This document shows positions 20,623-32,069 of a DNA stretch of 64,000 bases, one piece after another. This DNA comes from Chaenocephalus aceratus. Lineage: Eukaryota; Chordata; Actinopteri; Perciformes; Channichthyidae. Position 1 is the first letter of the stretch; each line of letters opens with the position of its first letter. The translations under genes and the position numbers were made by a program. The stretch is taken from positions 14,847,373 through 14,911,372 of the forward strand of contig CM043792.1 in the NCBI GenBank assembly GCA_023974075.1, read 5' to 3'. Under the pieces are notes generated by a model. The model was not told the origin of the DNA. It made no database searches and saw only the letters and a list, made by a program, of their open reading frames with translations.

Positions 20623-23600
20623 AGAGTGTGTAGATAAAGTCAAAGATATTCTCTGCACACACAATTTGTCATATAATTGATCTGACTGTTGTTATTATTG
20701 CTGTTTTGCAATTAATTCCATACATCTGCCAGGGGTTTGGGTTTATTGTTTTGCATTTGTCTGTATATGTGGTTGCAAAAAGGAATGTGTACATGTTGCA
20801 CCTGATCCTGGCTCTTACACACACATTTTACGTATTAGATTAGCATGTGCTCCGACAATATGAAACCCTGAAATGACTCAGACATTCTGTGTCATTGCAG
20901 AAAGATTAAGCCTGTTTTCTTCACCTAGAGTCATAGTGATGCAAAAATTACCACATGACAAGCACGAGAGCCAGGTGGACCCTGATAACAAACAACATTC
21001 GTCTCCTCTGTATTGATGATAAGACAGGGGGGTTCCTGTTGTTTTTCATCATGGAGCCCATCCCAAAAATGGATATGCCATGATGGCTCAGTGTCACCCT
21101 AGTGTGACTCTTATTTAATGTAGAATGGCAAGAGTAGGAAACATTGAAGACATCTCCTCCTACTGCCTTTAGCAACAACAACAAAAAGAAATTGCCACTG
21201 TGGCTACCAATCCGTTTTAATATTGTCAGCGTGAACACATCAGTGCCCTCTGATAAACATGCAGTGACAGCTATCAAGAAATGCCTGAATATCTATCCCC
21301 CCTTTTAAAAAACAATATACAATTACTCAACAGCTGGCAATGTCCTTATATACTCTGAATATAGTGTACTACACTTAACTGTTGGCTCATTTGGACTCAA
21401 TTATTAGATATGAATTCCTTGCTCTCCAGGCTACCTAAAGCCTTTGTTGGATCAAACCTCAGAGGCTAACGGCAACTAATGACATCACCGCTAGAGGAGA
21501 GTGTCTTCTCAACATATGAGATGAAAGCAGTGGATATACCTGGATTATCTTGCTTCACAACTTCTTAAATGTATGCAAGCATTAAATATGCTGCGCCATG
21601 TTCACACACTTGTGGAATAAAGGTTATCATAAATAGAGGGATGACAGTTGTTGGTCCTGCCATTATTTGTGTTGCGGTGAACAGTGGATCTCCCACAAGG
21701 CCGTGTGACATAGACAACTGCTGAAGGGCTGTCCCCAGCAATCACATCTTCCTGCTAAAGGTCTGGCTAGGGAACTGAATGAGACAAAGGGAAACATCCT
21801 AAAAATTCATCACCAAGCCAATGGAGACTTCCCACTTAAAATAGCAACAATCATGAGCATGGCTTCAGATGAAATGGAAATGAGTTACGAAAGGGACACA
21901 CATACAACAGTACTGTAGGGGATTAGGGCCAAAAGTGGATAATGTTTAGAGATCGGACCAAAAGTATTTTTATTTGTTTTCAGAATTCTGACTTTAAGGT
22001 CAGAACAAAACAAAACAAAAGATATGGCGCCTAATTTTCTTTCGCACAATACAAATCCAAATCTGGTTTGTTTTTAAATGTGTTACCCAAAAGGTGTGTT
22101 ATCCCATCACACTATGGCATATTGTTCATTAGAAACATTGTTTTCAAGCCTCTCAAACAACCAACAAATAGTGAAGACACTATTTCATCTGAGCAGCCTC
22201 GGTGGGTGCCTCTATCTGCATTTTTCTCACACTTTCTTCAACATATACTGTATATCCCCCCCTGTAACCTACCCTCCTGTGTTTGCCCGTGGACACTTAT
22301 CATTGATGCACACAACATCTTTTCCTGCATCCCCATCGATCCCCTTATTGAAACAAGCCTCATTTGCAGTCTCCTTCTTGACATTTCTTTCCTCTCCTGT
22401 CTCTTTCTTTTCCAAACTCTGACAGGCTGTGCAGATTTTGGCAGTTTGCTGCTCCCCCCTAATCCATCGCCAGACTTTCCTCCTTCACAAATACACAAGG
22501 ATTTCAGAGGAAATGCAGTCAGACATCAGATGGCCACAAATACATTCCAGCTTGTGATATATATTTTCAAAATTGTAAAAAGAAATAGGTTATAGTGATA
22601 GTAAACAACCATGAACAACAAGATGGCCTGATAGAGATGGGGGGGGGGAAACCTGAAAGTTCAAATATTCAATATTAAAAGACATATGAGACATATAAGT
22701 ATTATTTTGTTATATTACCCTGAATGAAGAATCTTGGTGCTACAAAGAAGTCCGGGTATACAAACCGTTTTCTACATACCTAATACAATATATTTGTTTG
22801 GTACAGATCCTCCTAAAAAAGGCAAAGATTATCAATCCCTCAAATATCATGAATTATATCGTAAATACCAATTTCAGTCAAAATGATTTCAGGAATGTAA
22901 AAGTCAATCTTGAAGATTCTTGAGTCTGAGCTACTGTTCAGTTTCTCAGGGAAGAAAATGCTGCAGCTTCTCAGGAACCAAGCAGAGTTCAAAGTTTTGT
23001 TTACCAGCAACTGAATATTTTGAGGCGGAGGTTAGACCCGAAGTTAGCAACAACTCAGCAGTCTCTCTCTGTACCCTGAACTCAGTCTGGAGGCTGAATA
23101 AGGTCATCTCAGCTGCAGCAGTCTGTTACACAAGTGTTCAAATAATGTCACTCCCTACCCTAAAAGGTCCCACTGGTAGAATACAATTACAGAAGGAATT
23201 TCATTGTTGCCTCACAAGTATAGAAATACAGCATATTTTAGGTTGATTTCCCTATTTGAGTTTCTAACATGGAAAAATAAATAATATCGAAGTCATCATC
23301 CATGATGAATACGAAAACTCATCATGGATATAAAAAAAAAACACAACTAAAAAGGCTCGTGAGTCAAGAGAATCGTGTGCACAAATGTATCTTAAAATAT
23401 ATTGTTGGGTAATAATTACTGATGTTAATATAATAATGTATTGTAATAGAGATTTTAGGGGTCATTGCCTTATTATACATATATTTAAATTACCAGAAGA
23501 TACAGCGCAATATTAGCAGTAACTCAAATGTACTCCATGTTTCTTCCCACCTGCAAAGCAAGGTTTTTCAATAAAAATGTATCTAATTATCTTGTAAGGG

Positions 23601-26600
23601 AATGTCGTTTTTTCGCTGCCTGTTGTTCCATTGTCTGTCTCTCGTAGTGAGTTGGTGAAGCTCTTGTCCCAGGTTCGCCCCGCCGAGGAAATCACCAAAC
23701 CCAAACCAGCGGTTAACGAGATGGTCCCTGTTTCTACAGCCTTTCCATTTAGACATCCGACATCTCAAAGGTTCCGAAAATGGTGTCGGGTTGCTGAGTT
23801 GGTGAATGTGGAAAGTAGGCAGTGGTAAAATAGGGTAACATTTACACCCGGGTAAGCTATGTTTCATTTATTCTATGTAAGTATAAGCTCTGTTATTAAT
23901 TTGATGTTTCAATGTCTTGGGGACCCTTCTTTTATGTAAGGAGGTGTAATGCCCAGTAAGATATATGGAACAAATGTATTGTGTACAGTGTTTAGCATCA
24001 CGGAGGAACTCCTTTTAACTGTTACACTGCCAAACTGCGTGCTGGGTACAGCTCTAGAGAGATATGATCAATAAAGAGAGTCTAGAGATTTATATGACAT
24101 ATTTCTGAAAAATGTTCTCAACAACTGTTTATCGTTTTGACTTTGCTTTTGTTACTGATTTGTTAAATATAATTTACCAAAATGTTAAATATATCTACAT
24201 GGGTTTTCAGTAGGTTGTGTAAGTAAACTATGTTATACATTTAATATGTTTAGTAGTTTTCAGGAAGTTTTGGTAGTTCACCAACATTATTAAAAAGTTC
24301 ATTATATTTGTTTTGATGTAAGTTTGTTGTATATTTATATTATAATGTCCTATGTGTGGTCTTTATCCGTCACTTCCCTCTTCTTCCTTTTGTTCATTCT
24401 GTTTCAATGTTTTGAAGTTCCCGCCGCTCTTGTTTCCTTCTTCTTTTTCCTCACCGTTCCCTCCCTGCTGCTGCTTCTCACGTCCCTGCGTACCTTGTCC
24501 CCCCTATTGCGCTTTCCTGTTCACCCCCCCACTGCTTCTGCTTCTTGCCCTCCTGCCGCGCCCTAGTGCAGCAGCCCTCGTGTCCAGTGTTTTCCTTGTT
24601 GTTCCCAGGGAGCTGCCCCGAGGCCGAGCAATCAACCGGTCCTGAACACACACTGCTCTAATGCTTTTAACAGTTTTTGGTTCCACCAACTCATATGGGA
24701 AACTGGCTCTTTAGCAGCTAAATGCTCCACTATGTTCACCAGCTAGTCGTTAACTCTCTCAGTCTGCTGTTTGGTGCTGAGCCGGTAGTATACAGTTGGC
24801 CTGTAGAGCTTTTCGCCTGCTTCAGCCCAAATCGATGCTATGAGAGCAAACCAGAACAGTTAAGTTGCTAAGCATTGAGCTGAACGACCCTATAAAGCTC
24901 TGTAGAGTTGTGGGGAACTGCAGAGTCAGGACACAATTGTCTGTGGGTTCATCACTACTAATGGAGACCTGTGCATAACAGTAGTGATAGTCCATAATAT
25001 TAGCTTCTTTAAATACATAGTTTCAGGATGAGAAAACATATTTGGATATAGTGAATAAGCAGAAATAAAAAGGAGATCAGCTAGCAGGGACACACAAGAC
25101 TGAATTAAACAGTAAAACAATCTCTCTCTTTTTTAACTCATAATTAATTCCATTAAATAATTAAGGGAACATTGCAAGTTGACACATATTGTCGAACAAG
25201 CATAAGTCCTAGTGCCAAACCAACCAAAAAGACCTCCTCTGGGAACAGCAATGTCCTCCCTTTTCCTCTTCCTCCTTGCCTTAACTCTAATCCAGAAAAT
25301 GCATATTCAGCCAGAGGAAACAAAGGGACCGAAGGAGAGGGACCCAGAGAGCGGGCATAAGAGTTTGTGTGAGAGTCTGAGAAAGAAAAAGAGCAGGTCC
25401 TGCATCTCAAGCCCTCCAGAGATCAATTGTACAAACTTCTCCATGAGTGCTCTCCCATGCCCCTGTACTCTCTGAACTAGCCAAATCAATGCCCAGCGTG
25501 TGTGTGTGAATAGGTGTGTGTGCATGTTATTTAGAAAGGCACAGGAGCAGCGAAGGACAACTGCAAGGGTGGAAGAGAAGTAGAGAGAAAGTAGAGGAAA
25601 AAATAGAAGCAGCCATAAAGGAATTCCTCAGATCAGATATTCTTAAATGTCACCAAGCTGAAGTGTCTCTCAATGGTGTCGCACGGAATATAAAGGCATC
25701 TTGCAGCAGGCGTTCAGCTGTAGTTTACACTAGGGATTGCTCCTTAACGTGCCACACACTCACAAAAGAACTACTCATGTGTAACCCCCACAAATGTCCC
25801 ATCACATGTCCTCTATTTCAATGATCATGTCCTAGTTAGCTTTTGTTTGCTATAACAAACCCATACACACAAAACATGAACGTTGTCGAGTTGCCTCAAA
25901 CAGCATTAACAATTAAACGCATCCATCACATTCCTCTCACCACTGTACTGTAACTGTAACAATGTCTGTGTCCACCCCCTCACTTATAACCTTATCATCT
26001 TGTGTCTTATGATTAAGTAATGATGATGGGTCCATTTATTTCTTGTGCCACTCAGTTGTATGTCTTTATTTACAATAAACTTCTTTATGGATCGGTTTTG
26101 TTGTACTTTTTGATTCAACTCTGCTAGAAAAATAACAGGAGAGGTGAATATATTACATACTTCTTTGTGATTTAACAAGTTTCAAGGCGAAGAAAAAGTG
26201 GACGATGGAGCAGAGAGTCTCCTTTATTAAGGCCCCTCACACTGGGTCTTAGTGGGAGATTTTGGCTTCACGCCTTCCTGCCACAGTTTCAGTAAATCGG
26301 CTTTCTGTGGCCATGACAGTCATTAGCTTTGCCCCTGGCAGTAATCCTCTAGTTTCTGTCTCTAATGGAAGCAGGAAGGGTTAGTAGCATTCACTCCGTT
26401 GCTGCTTCTGCTGCTGGGCCCCGTGGGGAACCTATAGGCCGTCAAAAGCCAAAGCCTGATGCACCTTCAGCTGCACGGTACGAACAAACATCTACAAGCA
26501 CCACAGGCCACACACAAACTTGTTGTAAACACAAGTTCAGGACAGGTACTAATGGACAGCAGTGGAACGTGGATTTACTCAATAATTGTTTGGTAAAAGT

Positions 26601-26699
26601 GTGTACTTTTTACATGTTTTTCACAGAGGTGTTTACTGCTCAAGAACAAACGTTAACAGATAAGATTCAACGTAAAAAGAAAAATGACATACAGGACAT
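20623..26699. other. Long stretch with no recognised gene
   Basis: About 6 kb of AT-rich sequence. The longest open frames (22068-22595 forward, 20948-21277 reverse, 23631-23828 forward) carry no known domain, no signal-peptide-plus-ordered-domain pattern and no clear splice context. Small features only: a G run near 22640, a short inverted repeat around ATCATGGAT near 23300-23340, and an A8-10 run near 23333. Confidence 0.5.
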
Positions 26700-26890
26700 A
26701 TTTTGCTAATTTGCAGGTTTATGTTTGCCTATACTGTGATATGTTTACAAACTTCAATGTTCAAAAAGGTATTTATTTGTTTCGTGCTGCCTGTGCTGCT
26801 GCACCTCTTTTCACCCTATGTCTGAAACCAGAGCCCAGTCTGCTCTGATTGGTTAGCTGGTCGGCTCTGTTGTGATATAATCGGATGAAA
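26700..26890. mobile_element. MITE family M, fragment
   Basis: Shares GCCTATACTGTGA, TGCTGCACCTCTTTTCACCC, GAAACCAGAGC and CTGATTGGTTAGCTGG with 19610-19745. Only one half of the element is present. Confidence 0.75.
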
Positions 26891-26941
26891 CCCTCTTTAA
26901 TGGTCACACAGCACACAGTAACATTTGTTCTCTGATTTTAA

Positions 26942-27376
26942 CAGTGGCGAACCGTCAGGGCCTTCAAGGTATTCAGAGAATACCCTGGAACACTCAGATA
27001 AAACAAACAAAAAATCGATTTAATTTTATAAATAAAATGTATATAAAATGAATAAATGAGAATCGTATCCGTGTTGTTGATCTGTAATATTACAGTGTTA
27101 CGTTGATTTGTTTGTCCTTCTCGGACCATGCACAATGCATTTTAGTAGAAAAGAAAGCAACCAATCAGATCTTGTTCTGGGTCTCTGGGTAGAATATCCT
27201 TCAACCAAGGTATTCTACATCCTTGATCGAATGCCCTGGCCGTTGCACTGAATGAGAGCGTACGTTTGGACTGACAGTTTGATCAACCAATCATATATTG
27301 ATTTGTAGCCAATGGGCGTATTCTTTCAGAGTTCCCCTCGGTTCCAGGGTATACTAGAAGGCCCGCTAGTTAACTG
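26942..27376. mobile_element. hAT-like non-autonomous element
   Basis: Starts CAGTGGCGAACCGTCAGGGC. Its other end at 27376 reads in inverse CAGTTAACTAGCGGGCCTTC; both continue to a shared TACCCTGGAA. The CAGT ends suggest hAT. I do not see an 8-bp target duplication, so the superfamily is tentative. Confidence 0.45.
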
Positions 27377-27510
27377 GCTCAAGGCAGAGGATCTAGATGA
27401 ATGCGACGAAGCAATTCATGCCATTTTATTGTTTTTAACGTTGAAATTACAAGTGCAACAGGTGAAGATGAAGTTGTTGCGGAATTGTTGTGAGTACCCT
27501 TTTCAAGAAT

Positions 27511-27660
27511 ATGCTTACAGTTCTGTTTCATATGGGTGTTGAGAGATGTATCCATAGATCTCTTAATATTGCTCTCAAAGTGTACCAGATTGATGCTTTT
27601 AACTTCAATATTTAAAAAAAAAAAAAATCTTCCCGGGGGAGCATGCCCCCGGACCCCCCT
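27511..27660 (+). repeat. Dispersed repeat, copy 2, with GC hairpin
   Basis: Partner of 6314-6415. After the A14 run it continues into CCGGGGGAGCATGCCCCCGG (27633-27652), a perfect 7-bp stem with a 6-base loop, then GGACCCCCCTAGAGG. Confidence 0.75.
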
Positions 27661-29576
27661 AGAGGAGGTTAGATCCCCCCTCGACTTAAATCATGTTCAC
27701 ATGGATAGGATACTAAATACATTTGCACAAATCTTGTGTCCATATCTTTCTATTTTGGTGGTCATGCCACACCGTGCACGTGCATGCATACGTGAGTCAT
27801 GGTGAGATATCTGGATTGGTTGCTTTTTTTTGCACAGCATGAAAGAAAGGCGAAATGAATGGGCTGTGATTTTTGTTTTTTTAAGCAGAGGTTGAGTTCA
27901 ATCATTTGTACGACCCTCGGAGAATGTTATAAAAATTGAAAGGAAAAAGGTTCCCCACCCCTGCTGTAAATAATAATAAAAACCCTTGATTTATAACTTA
28001 ACATCTCTGTCTCCTATTGATCTGAGTATATTATAAAGAATAGCCAGTTAATTGAAGCGTTATAGCACAGGCAGATGTCAGATGATATAAATATTACGCA
28101 GTTTCTTTTCTGCTTCGAATAGTTCTCTCTTTTTTCACCATACCTGTGTTTGCATCACTATAACCAATGAGCACCTGCATGTGTATGAGAATGGCCCTGA
28201 CACCATTTCAGCCCAGATTTACAAACTCCTGGCAGGACAAGCTCCAGCTCAATTCTCACACTGAATTAAAACAAAGTGAGTGAGGGACTGCAATATAAGA
28301 GGGAAAGAAAGAGAAACTTTAAAACTGTTCAATTGTTATGATGTGTAAAGACTGATATTGTTCTATAATCGTCTGAAACTGTTAAGTCATGATGTGAAAC
28401 GGTTAACAAAGAAAAAGGGGAAACTCAAGCTGCTGCTACACTTTATTTTATTTATCTAAAATTAAGCACTTTTAAGATGCACACATTTTCAAAACCTATT
28501 TTATTTATTTCTCTATTTTATTTTTGAATGCAGCCCGAGAGGAACATTACACATATCCACAGTATTTACTGTTATATCTGTTAGTTCAATGTAATTGTCA
28601 ATAAATATTGTTGTTTATGAATTGTACTTTCTTTATTTGATTGGCAGTCAGTTGTTGATTACATGCAGACGTTGATAAAGCTACAGCTACTTCAATATAT
28701 TCACACTAATTCATAAAGCAAGTTAGACATTTTGATGTTCCGGACCTTTGCATGGGGAGATTTTCTCAAACTGGACCTTGTTGAATTTTAGTTGAATACC
28801 CCTGATATAGATAGACATCTTAGAAAACACACAGAAAATAAGTGACAAATGTGGAGCACCACTATGTGACAAATGGCAACCAGACCCCAAAATACATCAT
28901 GTTTGCAGTGTAAGCAGTAAAGTGACAACAACGGAGAAAGATTACTGATGCAAAAACTGCTGATGCTGCCCATGCGGTAGCATTAGAGGCAAAACTTGGA
29001 ATAAAGTAATAGTTTGACCTCAAGTTAGGAACTAAGGAACTGTTGTCATCCATTCAAAACAGGCTAACTGTTGTTTACAGTAGTCAGACATTGATTTAAT
29101 TTAAGCAACATATCCATCAGACCTAAGGCTTTAATCTGAAGGTGTTGATTTTAAATGTAGCACTTGACAGGACCTTTCTTCAAGTCCACAAGCTATCCAT
29201 AAAACCAACAGTGCACTCTGGGACTGTAAAAATGGAATGTGACAGAGGGGTCAAAAAGTGGGTAAAGTCTGTCAACAGCCATCATTTCAGTCACATAAAT
29301 ACAAAATAAACTGCTAATTGTGAGAGCCTAGTCACTTGGGCCTTGACATGTATTCAACTTACTGTGCTCTTCTCACTGATCTAATTCGACAGGGCTTAGT
29401 TGGGGAAAAGGTGATGTCACTCCTTGCACCAATCACAATCAAGCAACATTTTAATGTGATGATTGTTGATGGGTTGTGCAGTGACTGTAAATCAAATCAG
29501 ATCAAACTACATGTGCAAATCGTATCAAGTTTCACTTTAGTTTTTCAAGTAACTCAACTCTAACTCTCTAACTCAC
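27661..29576. other. No gene recognised
   Basis: AT-rich non-coding sequence with no assignable repeat. Confidence 0.5.
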
Positions 29577-29723
29577 TCACTCAGCATCATCAAGGTTTTC
29601 TTTTAAGAATATGAGCATGTCCACATTTCCAGGTAGAAGCTGGGATGTTTGGGCATTTACAATATCCCCTGCTGTGGAAAAAACTCTCTCGCTTGGTACC
29701 GATGTTGCTGGGACAGCAGTGGT
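29577..29723 (-). pseudogene. hAT transposase C-terminal dimerisation domain
   Basis: On the reverse strand an open frame reads VPATSVPSERVFSTAGDIVN, then SQLLPGNVDMLIFLKENL and a stop at 29577. This is the highly conserved hATC dimerisation segment of hAT transposases. Upstream code is not found before the DIRS left end at 29811, and I could not recover it beyond the DIRS right end either. It is an isolated last-exon relic. Confidence 0.85.
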
Positions 29724-29837
29724 CGTGTTAACCGAATATTTTTTTTACGGACAAATCTGAAAGCAGTCTGTCATTTTGACAGATTAGAACAAACTCGGAA
29801 CAGCGCCAAAGTTCTCATTCATAACACTCCGTTCGAT

Positions 29838-29986
29838 GTCTCACTATGGGATGCGCCTCATCGCGGAGCAAACAGAAGCATCAATCTCATTACGCCAATC
29901 CTGATTGGCCGGTGATTCTTGACGTCAACGTCAGGGGAAATCACCCCCTATAAGTAGCCTGCGCCACGACGCATGCGTCATTCAAA
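29838..29986 (+). repeat. DIRS left inverted terminal repeat
   Basis: Inverse of 35050-35198 with no visible mismatch. It holds ATTGACGTCA-like sequence (TTGACGTCAACGTCA), CCTATAAGTAG (possible TATA element) and the palindrome GACGCATGCGTC. Transcription of the element probably starts in or just after it. Beyond 29986 similarity resumes after a 5-base gap (ACACCTCTTCTCGC). Confidence 0.9.
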
Positions 29987-30383
29987 CACCTCTTCTCGCT
30001 TCAGAGCACATCTCGAACGGTAGCCGGGCTAGCTTAACGGTCCACAGACGGAACCCAACTAATTTTCGGTCGACGGGCGTTAGCCGGCTACCCGATTCTC
30101 TCACAGAAGAATTATAGTCAACCTCGCCGTTCTTCCTCTGGAGTAAGGTAAGGTTTTGACTTCAAGTTAGCAACACACCAGTTGCTAACTTGTTGTTTTT
30201 TCCCTCACTACCGACACCACGGTAGCAGAGACACTTTTTTCTTCTCTCTTCCACGGAGGAGAAAAGGATTACAGGAATATTACCATACCAGGTAATATCC
30301 TTGAGAGAAAAAGACCCACGCTGTCCTTTTTCCCCTGGATTAAAGACAGATCGGTAAACATTTTTTTCTCGAACGTACCTGTC

Positions 30384-32048
30384 ATGAGCGGACCCTCTCC
30401 ACGCCTCACGGCGAACGAGATGGATGCCTCTCCCCCTCACACCAGAGGAGTCAGGATCTCGGAGGCTCGGCGCTGCGGTTGCGGGTTGAAAGTGTCAGGC
30501 ACAGACTCACACCAGATCTGTTCGTCCTGCCTCGGGCTGGAACACGCCCAGGAGGCCATTGACAACCCCGGCTCGTGCGGACATTGTGCCCGCCTCACCG
30601 TGAAGAGCCTCCACCGAAGGTTAGCGCAACAAGTTAACCTGTCGGGACGGGACCCCCTCATGTCCACTGATCCGCCGACCGGCAATCAAGACACGGGGAC
30701 GTCTGCCGCAGAGATGGAGCCCCTCACTGCGGTCTGGGGCTCACCGACAGCGGCACCCGCAGAACCGGAATCTCGCGCCATATCAGGCCGAGATCCGGTG
30801 GCGGCAAAGAACGCGGGAACGGGGCCCCACGCTATACCAAGCTGGGGCTCCCGACTGGACCTCACCACGGTTTCACCCGCGGAAGATGTCCTGGAGTTAG
30901 ACTGCATGGAGGACGAAGAGTACACCTCTGAGTTCCTCCTGTCTGACTCGGATGAGCAGGAAGACGACATCTTCATGTCATCGACTCAGGCTGCAAAGCC
31001 GGGAGCGATGGCTGCTACCCCGGGCGACAGCACACCAGCTTCGCCCTGTCTCAGTATGGACCTACAAGCCGTGTGTCAGCGCGCTGCGGCCAAACTAGAC
31101 ATCCCATGGCCCGAAGTGGCCAAGGAGACCTCCAGGTCCCGTTACGAGGGAAAACTTTTTTCCCAAACAACGAGGGCAAAGAGGCAACTCCTCCCGGTCT
31201 TCCCGGAGATGTTGGATGAGGTGTCGGTCTCGTGGAGAGACCGGCCCTTTAGCAACAAGGCCCCAATCCAGGGTGCCTCCTCCCTTGACTGTGACGGTAT
31301 GGAGAGGCTCGGCCTGCTCCACATACCACCTATGGAACCGCTGGTGGCAGCCCACCTCCTACCGAGGATGGGCCAGCCGCCAAGCAGGAACCCCACGCTG
31401 CCAGCAAAAACGGACCGATTCCAGTCTACCATGACGGAACGGGCCTACAGAGCCGCAGCGTTGTCCGCCAGGGCTCTGAACGTTTCCTCGATGCTAACCG
31501 CATACCAAGCGGAGCTCTGTGAGGATATGTCGAGCAATCCTGGACCGGCCACTCTGGACGAGATAGCCGCGGTCACAGACATTTGTCTCCGTGTCCAACG
31601 CTGCGCCGTCCAGGCCACGGGCAAGGTAATGGGGATCATGGTGGTGCAGGAAAGAGCTAGATGGCTCAACCTCACCAACCTCCCAGACCGGGAAAAGGAA
31701 GATGTGCTTGACATGCCCATCGTTCCCGAGGGGATTTTCGGCTCCGCTCTCGCTTCCATGCAAAGGAAGTGCGAGTCGAAAAAGAAAGAAGACGAGGCTC
31801 TCCACCTTTGTCTCCCTCGAAGGGTCCAGCCGCGGCTTTTGCAACGGCGGCCCTTCGCCCACGCTGCACCGCGCTCTGCTGGGTTCAAAGTACCGGGACA
31901 GCAGAGGGCGCAGCCCGCCCCGAGTCCCCAGCCCAGGCAGGAGACGAGGGCGAGTTGGTCTAGAAAATCTCCGGCTCCGGCTGTAGCCCAGGCACAGCCG
32001 AACCAGAATTTCGGCCAGCAGGCGAGGAAGAAGAAGCGAGCGGCCTGA
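30384..32048 (+). CDS. DIRS gag-like protein
   Basis: 554 residues, open throughout. An N-terminal Cys-rich segment at residues 32-66 (RRCGCGL, ICSSCLGLEHA, CGHC) resembles the zinc-finger-like head of fish DIRS first ORFs. An acidic, Ser/Thr-rich middle follows (ELDCMEDEEY, SDSDEQEDD near 165-195), then a conserved-looking helical region (residues 225-440). The C-terminus is rich in Pro, Gln and Arg and ends KKKRAA, like a nucleic-acid-binding tail. Family knowledge: the first DIRS ORF is thought to package the RNA. The start is the first ATG after the left repeat and a roughly 400-bp leader; a second Met is 15 codons on. Its intactness contrasts with the ruined polymerase downstream. Confidence 0.75.
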   Translation: MSGPSPRLTANEMDASPPHTRGVRISEARRCGCGLKVSGTDSHQICSSCLGLEHAQEAIDNPGSCGHCARLTVKSLHRRLAQQVNLSGRDPLMSTDPPTGNQDTGTSAAEMEPLTAVWGSPTAAPAEPESRAISGRDPVAAKNAGTGPHAIPSWGSRLDLTTVSPAEDVLELDCMEDEEYTSEFLLSDSDEQEDDIFMSSTQAAKPGAMAATPGDSTPASPCLSMDLQAVCQRAAAKLDIPWPEVAKETSRSRYEGKLFSQTTRAKRQLLPVFPEMLDEVSVSWRDRPFSNKAPIQGASSLDCDGMERLGLLHIPPMEPLVAAHLLPRMGQPPSRNPTLPAKTDRFQSTMTERAYRAAALSARALNVSSMLTAYQAELCEDMSSNPGPATLDEIAAVTDICLRVQRCAVQATGKVMGIMVVQERARWLNLTNLPDREKEDVLDMPIVPEGIFGSALASMQRKCESKKKEDEALHLCLPRRVQPRLLQRRPFAHAAPRSAGFKVPGQQRAQPAPSPQPRQETRASWSRKSPAPAVAQAQPNQNFGQQARKKKRAA

Positions 32049-32069
32049 CAGCCTCTCCTTCTCCCCTCC

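Noticed and set aside
22068..22595. 175-codon forward frame
   Set aside because: No recognised domain, hydrophobic and Pro/Ser-rich low-complexity sequence, no splice or promoter context.
26942..27250. Shorter hAT-like element ending at 27250
   Set aside because: CAGTGCAACGGCCAGGGC at 27250 (inverse) resembles the left end, but the end at 27376 aligns better and over a longer distance, so I used that border.
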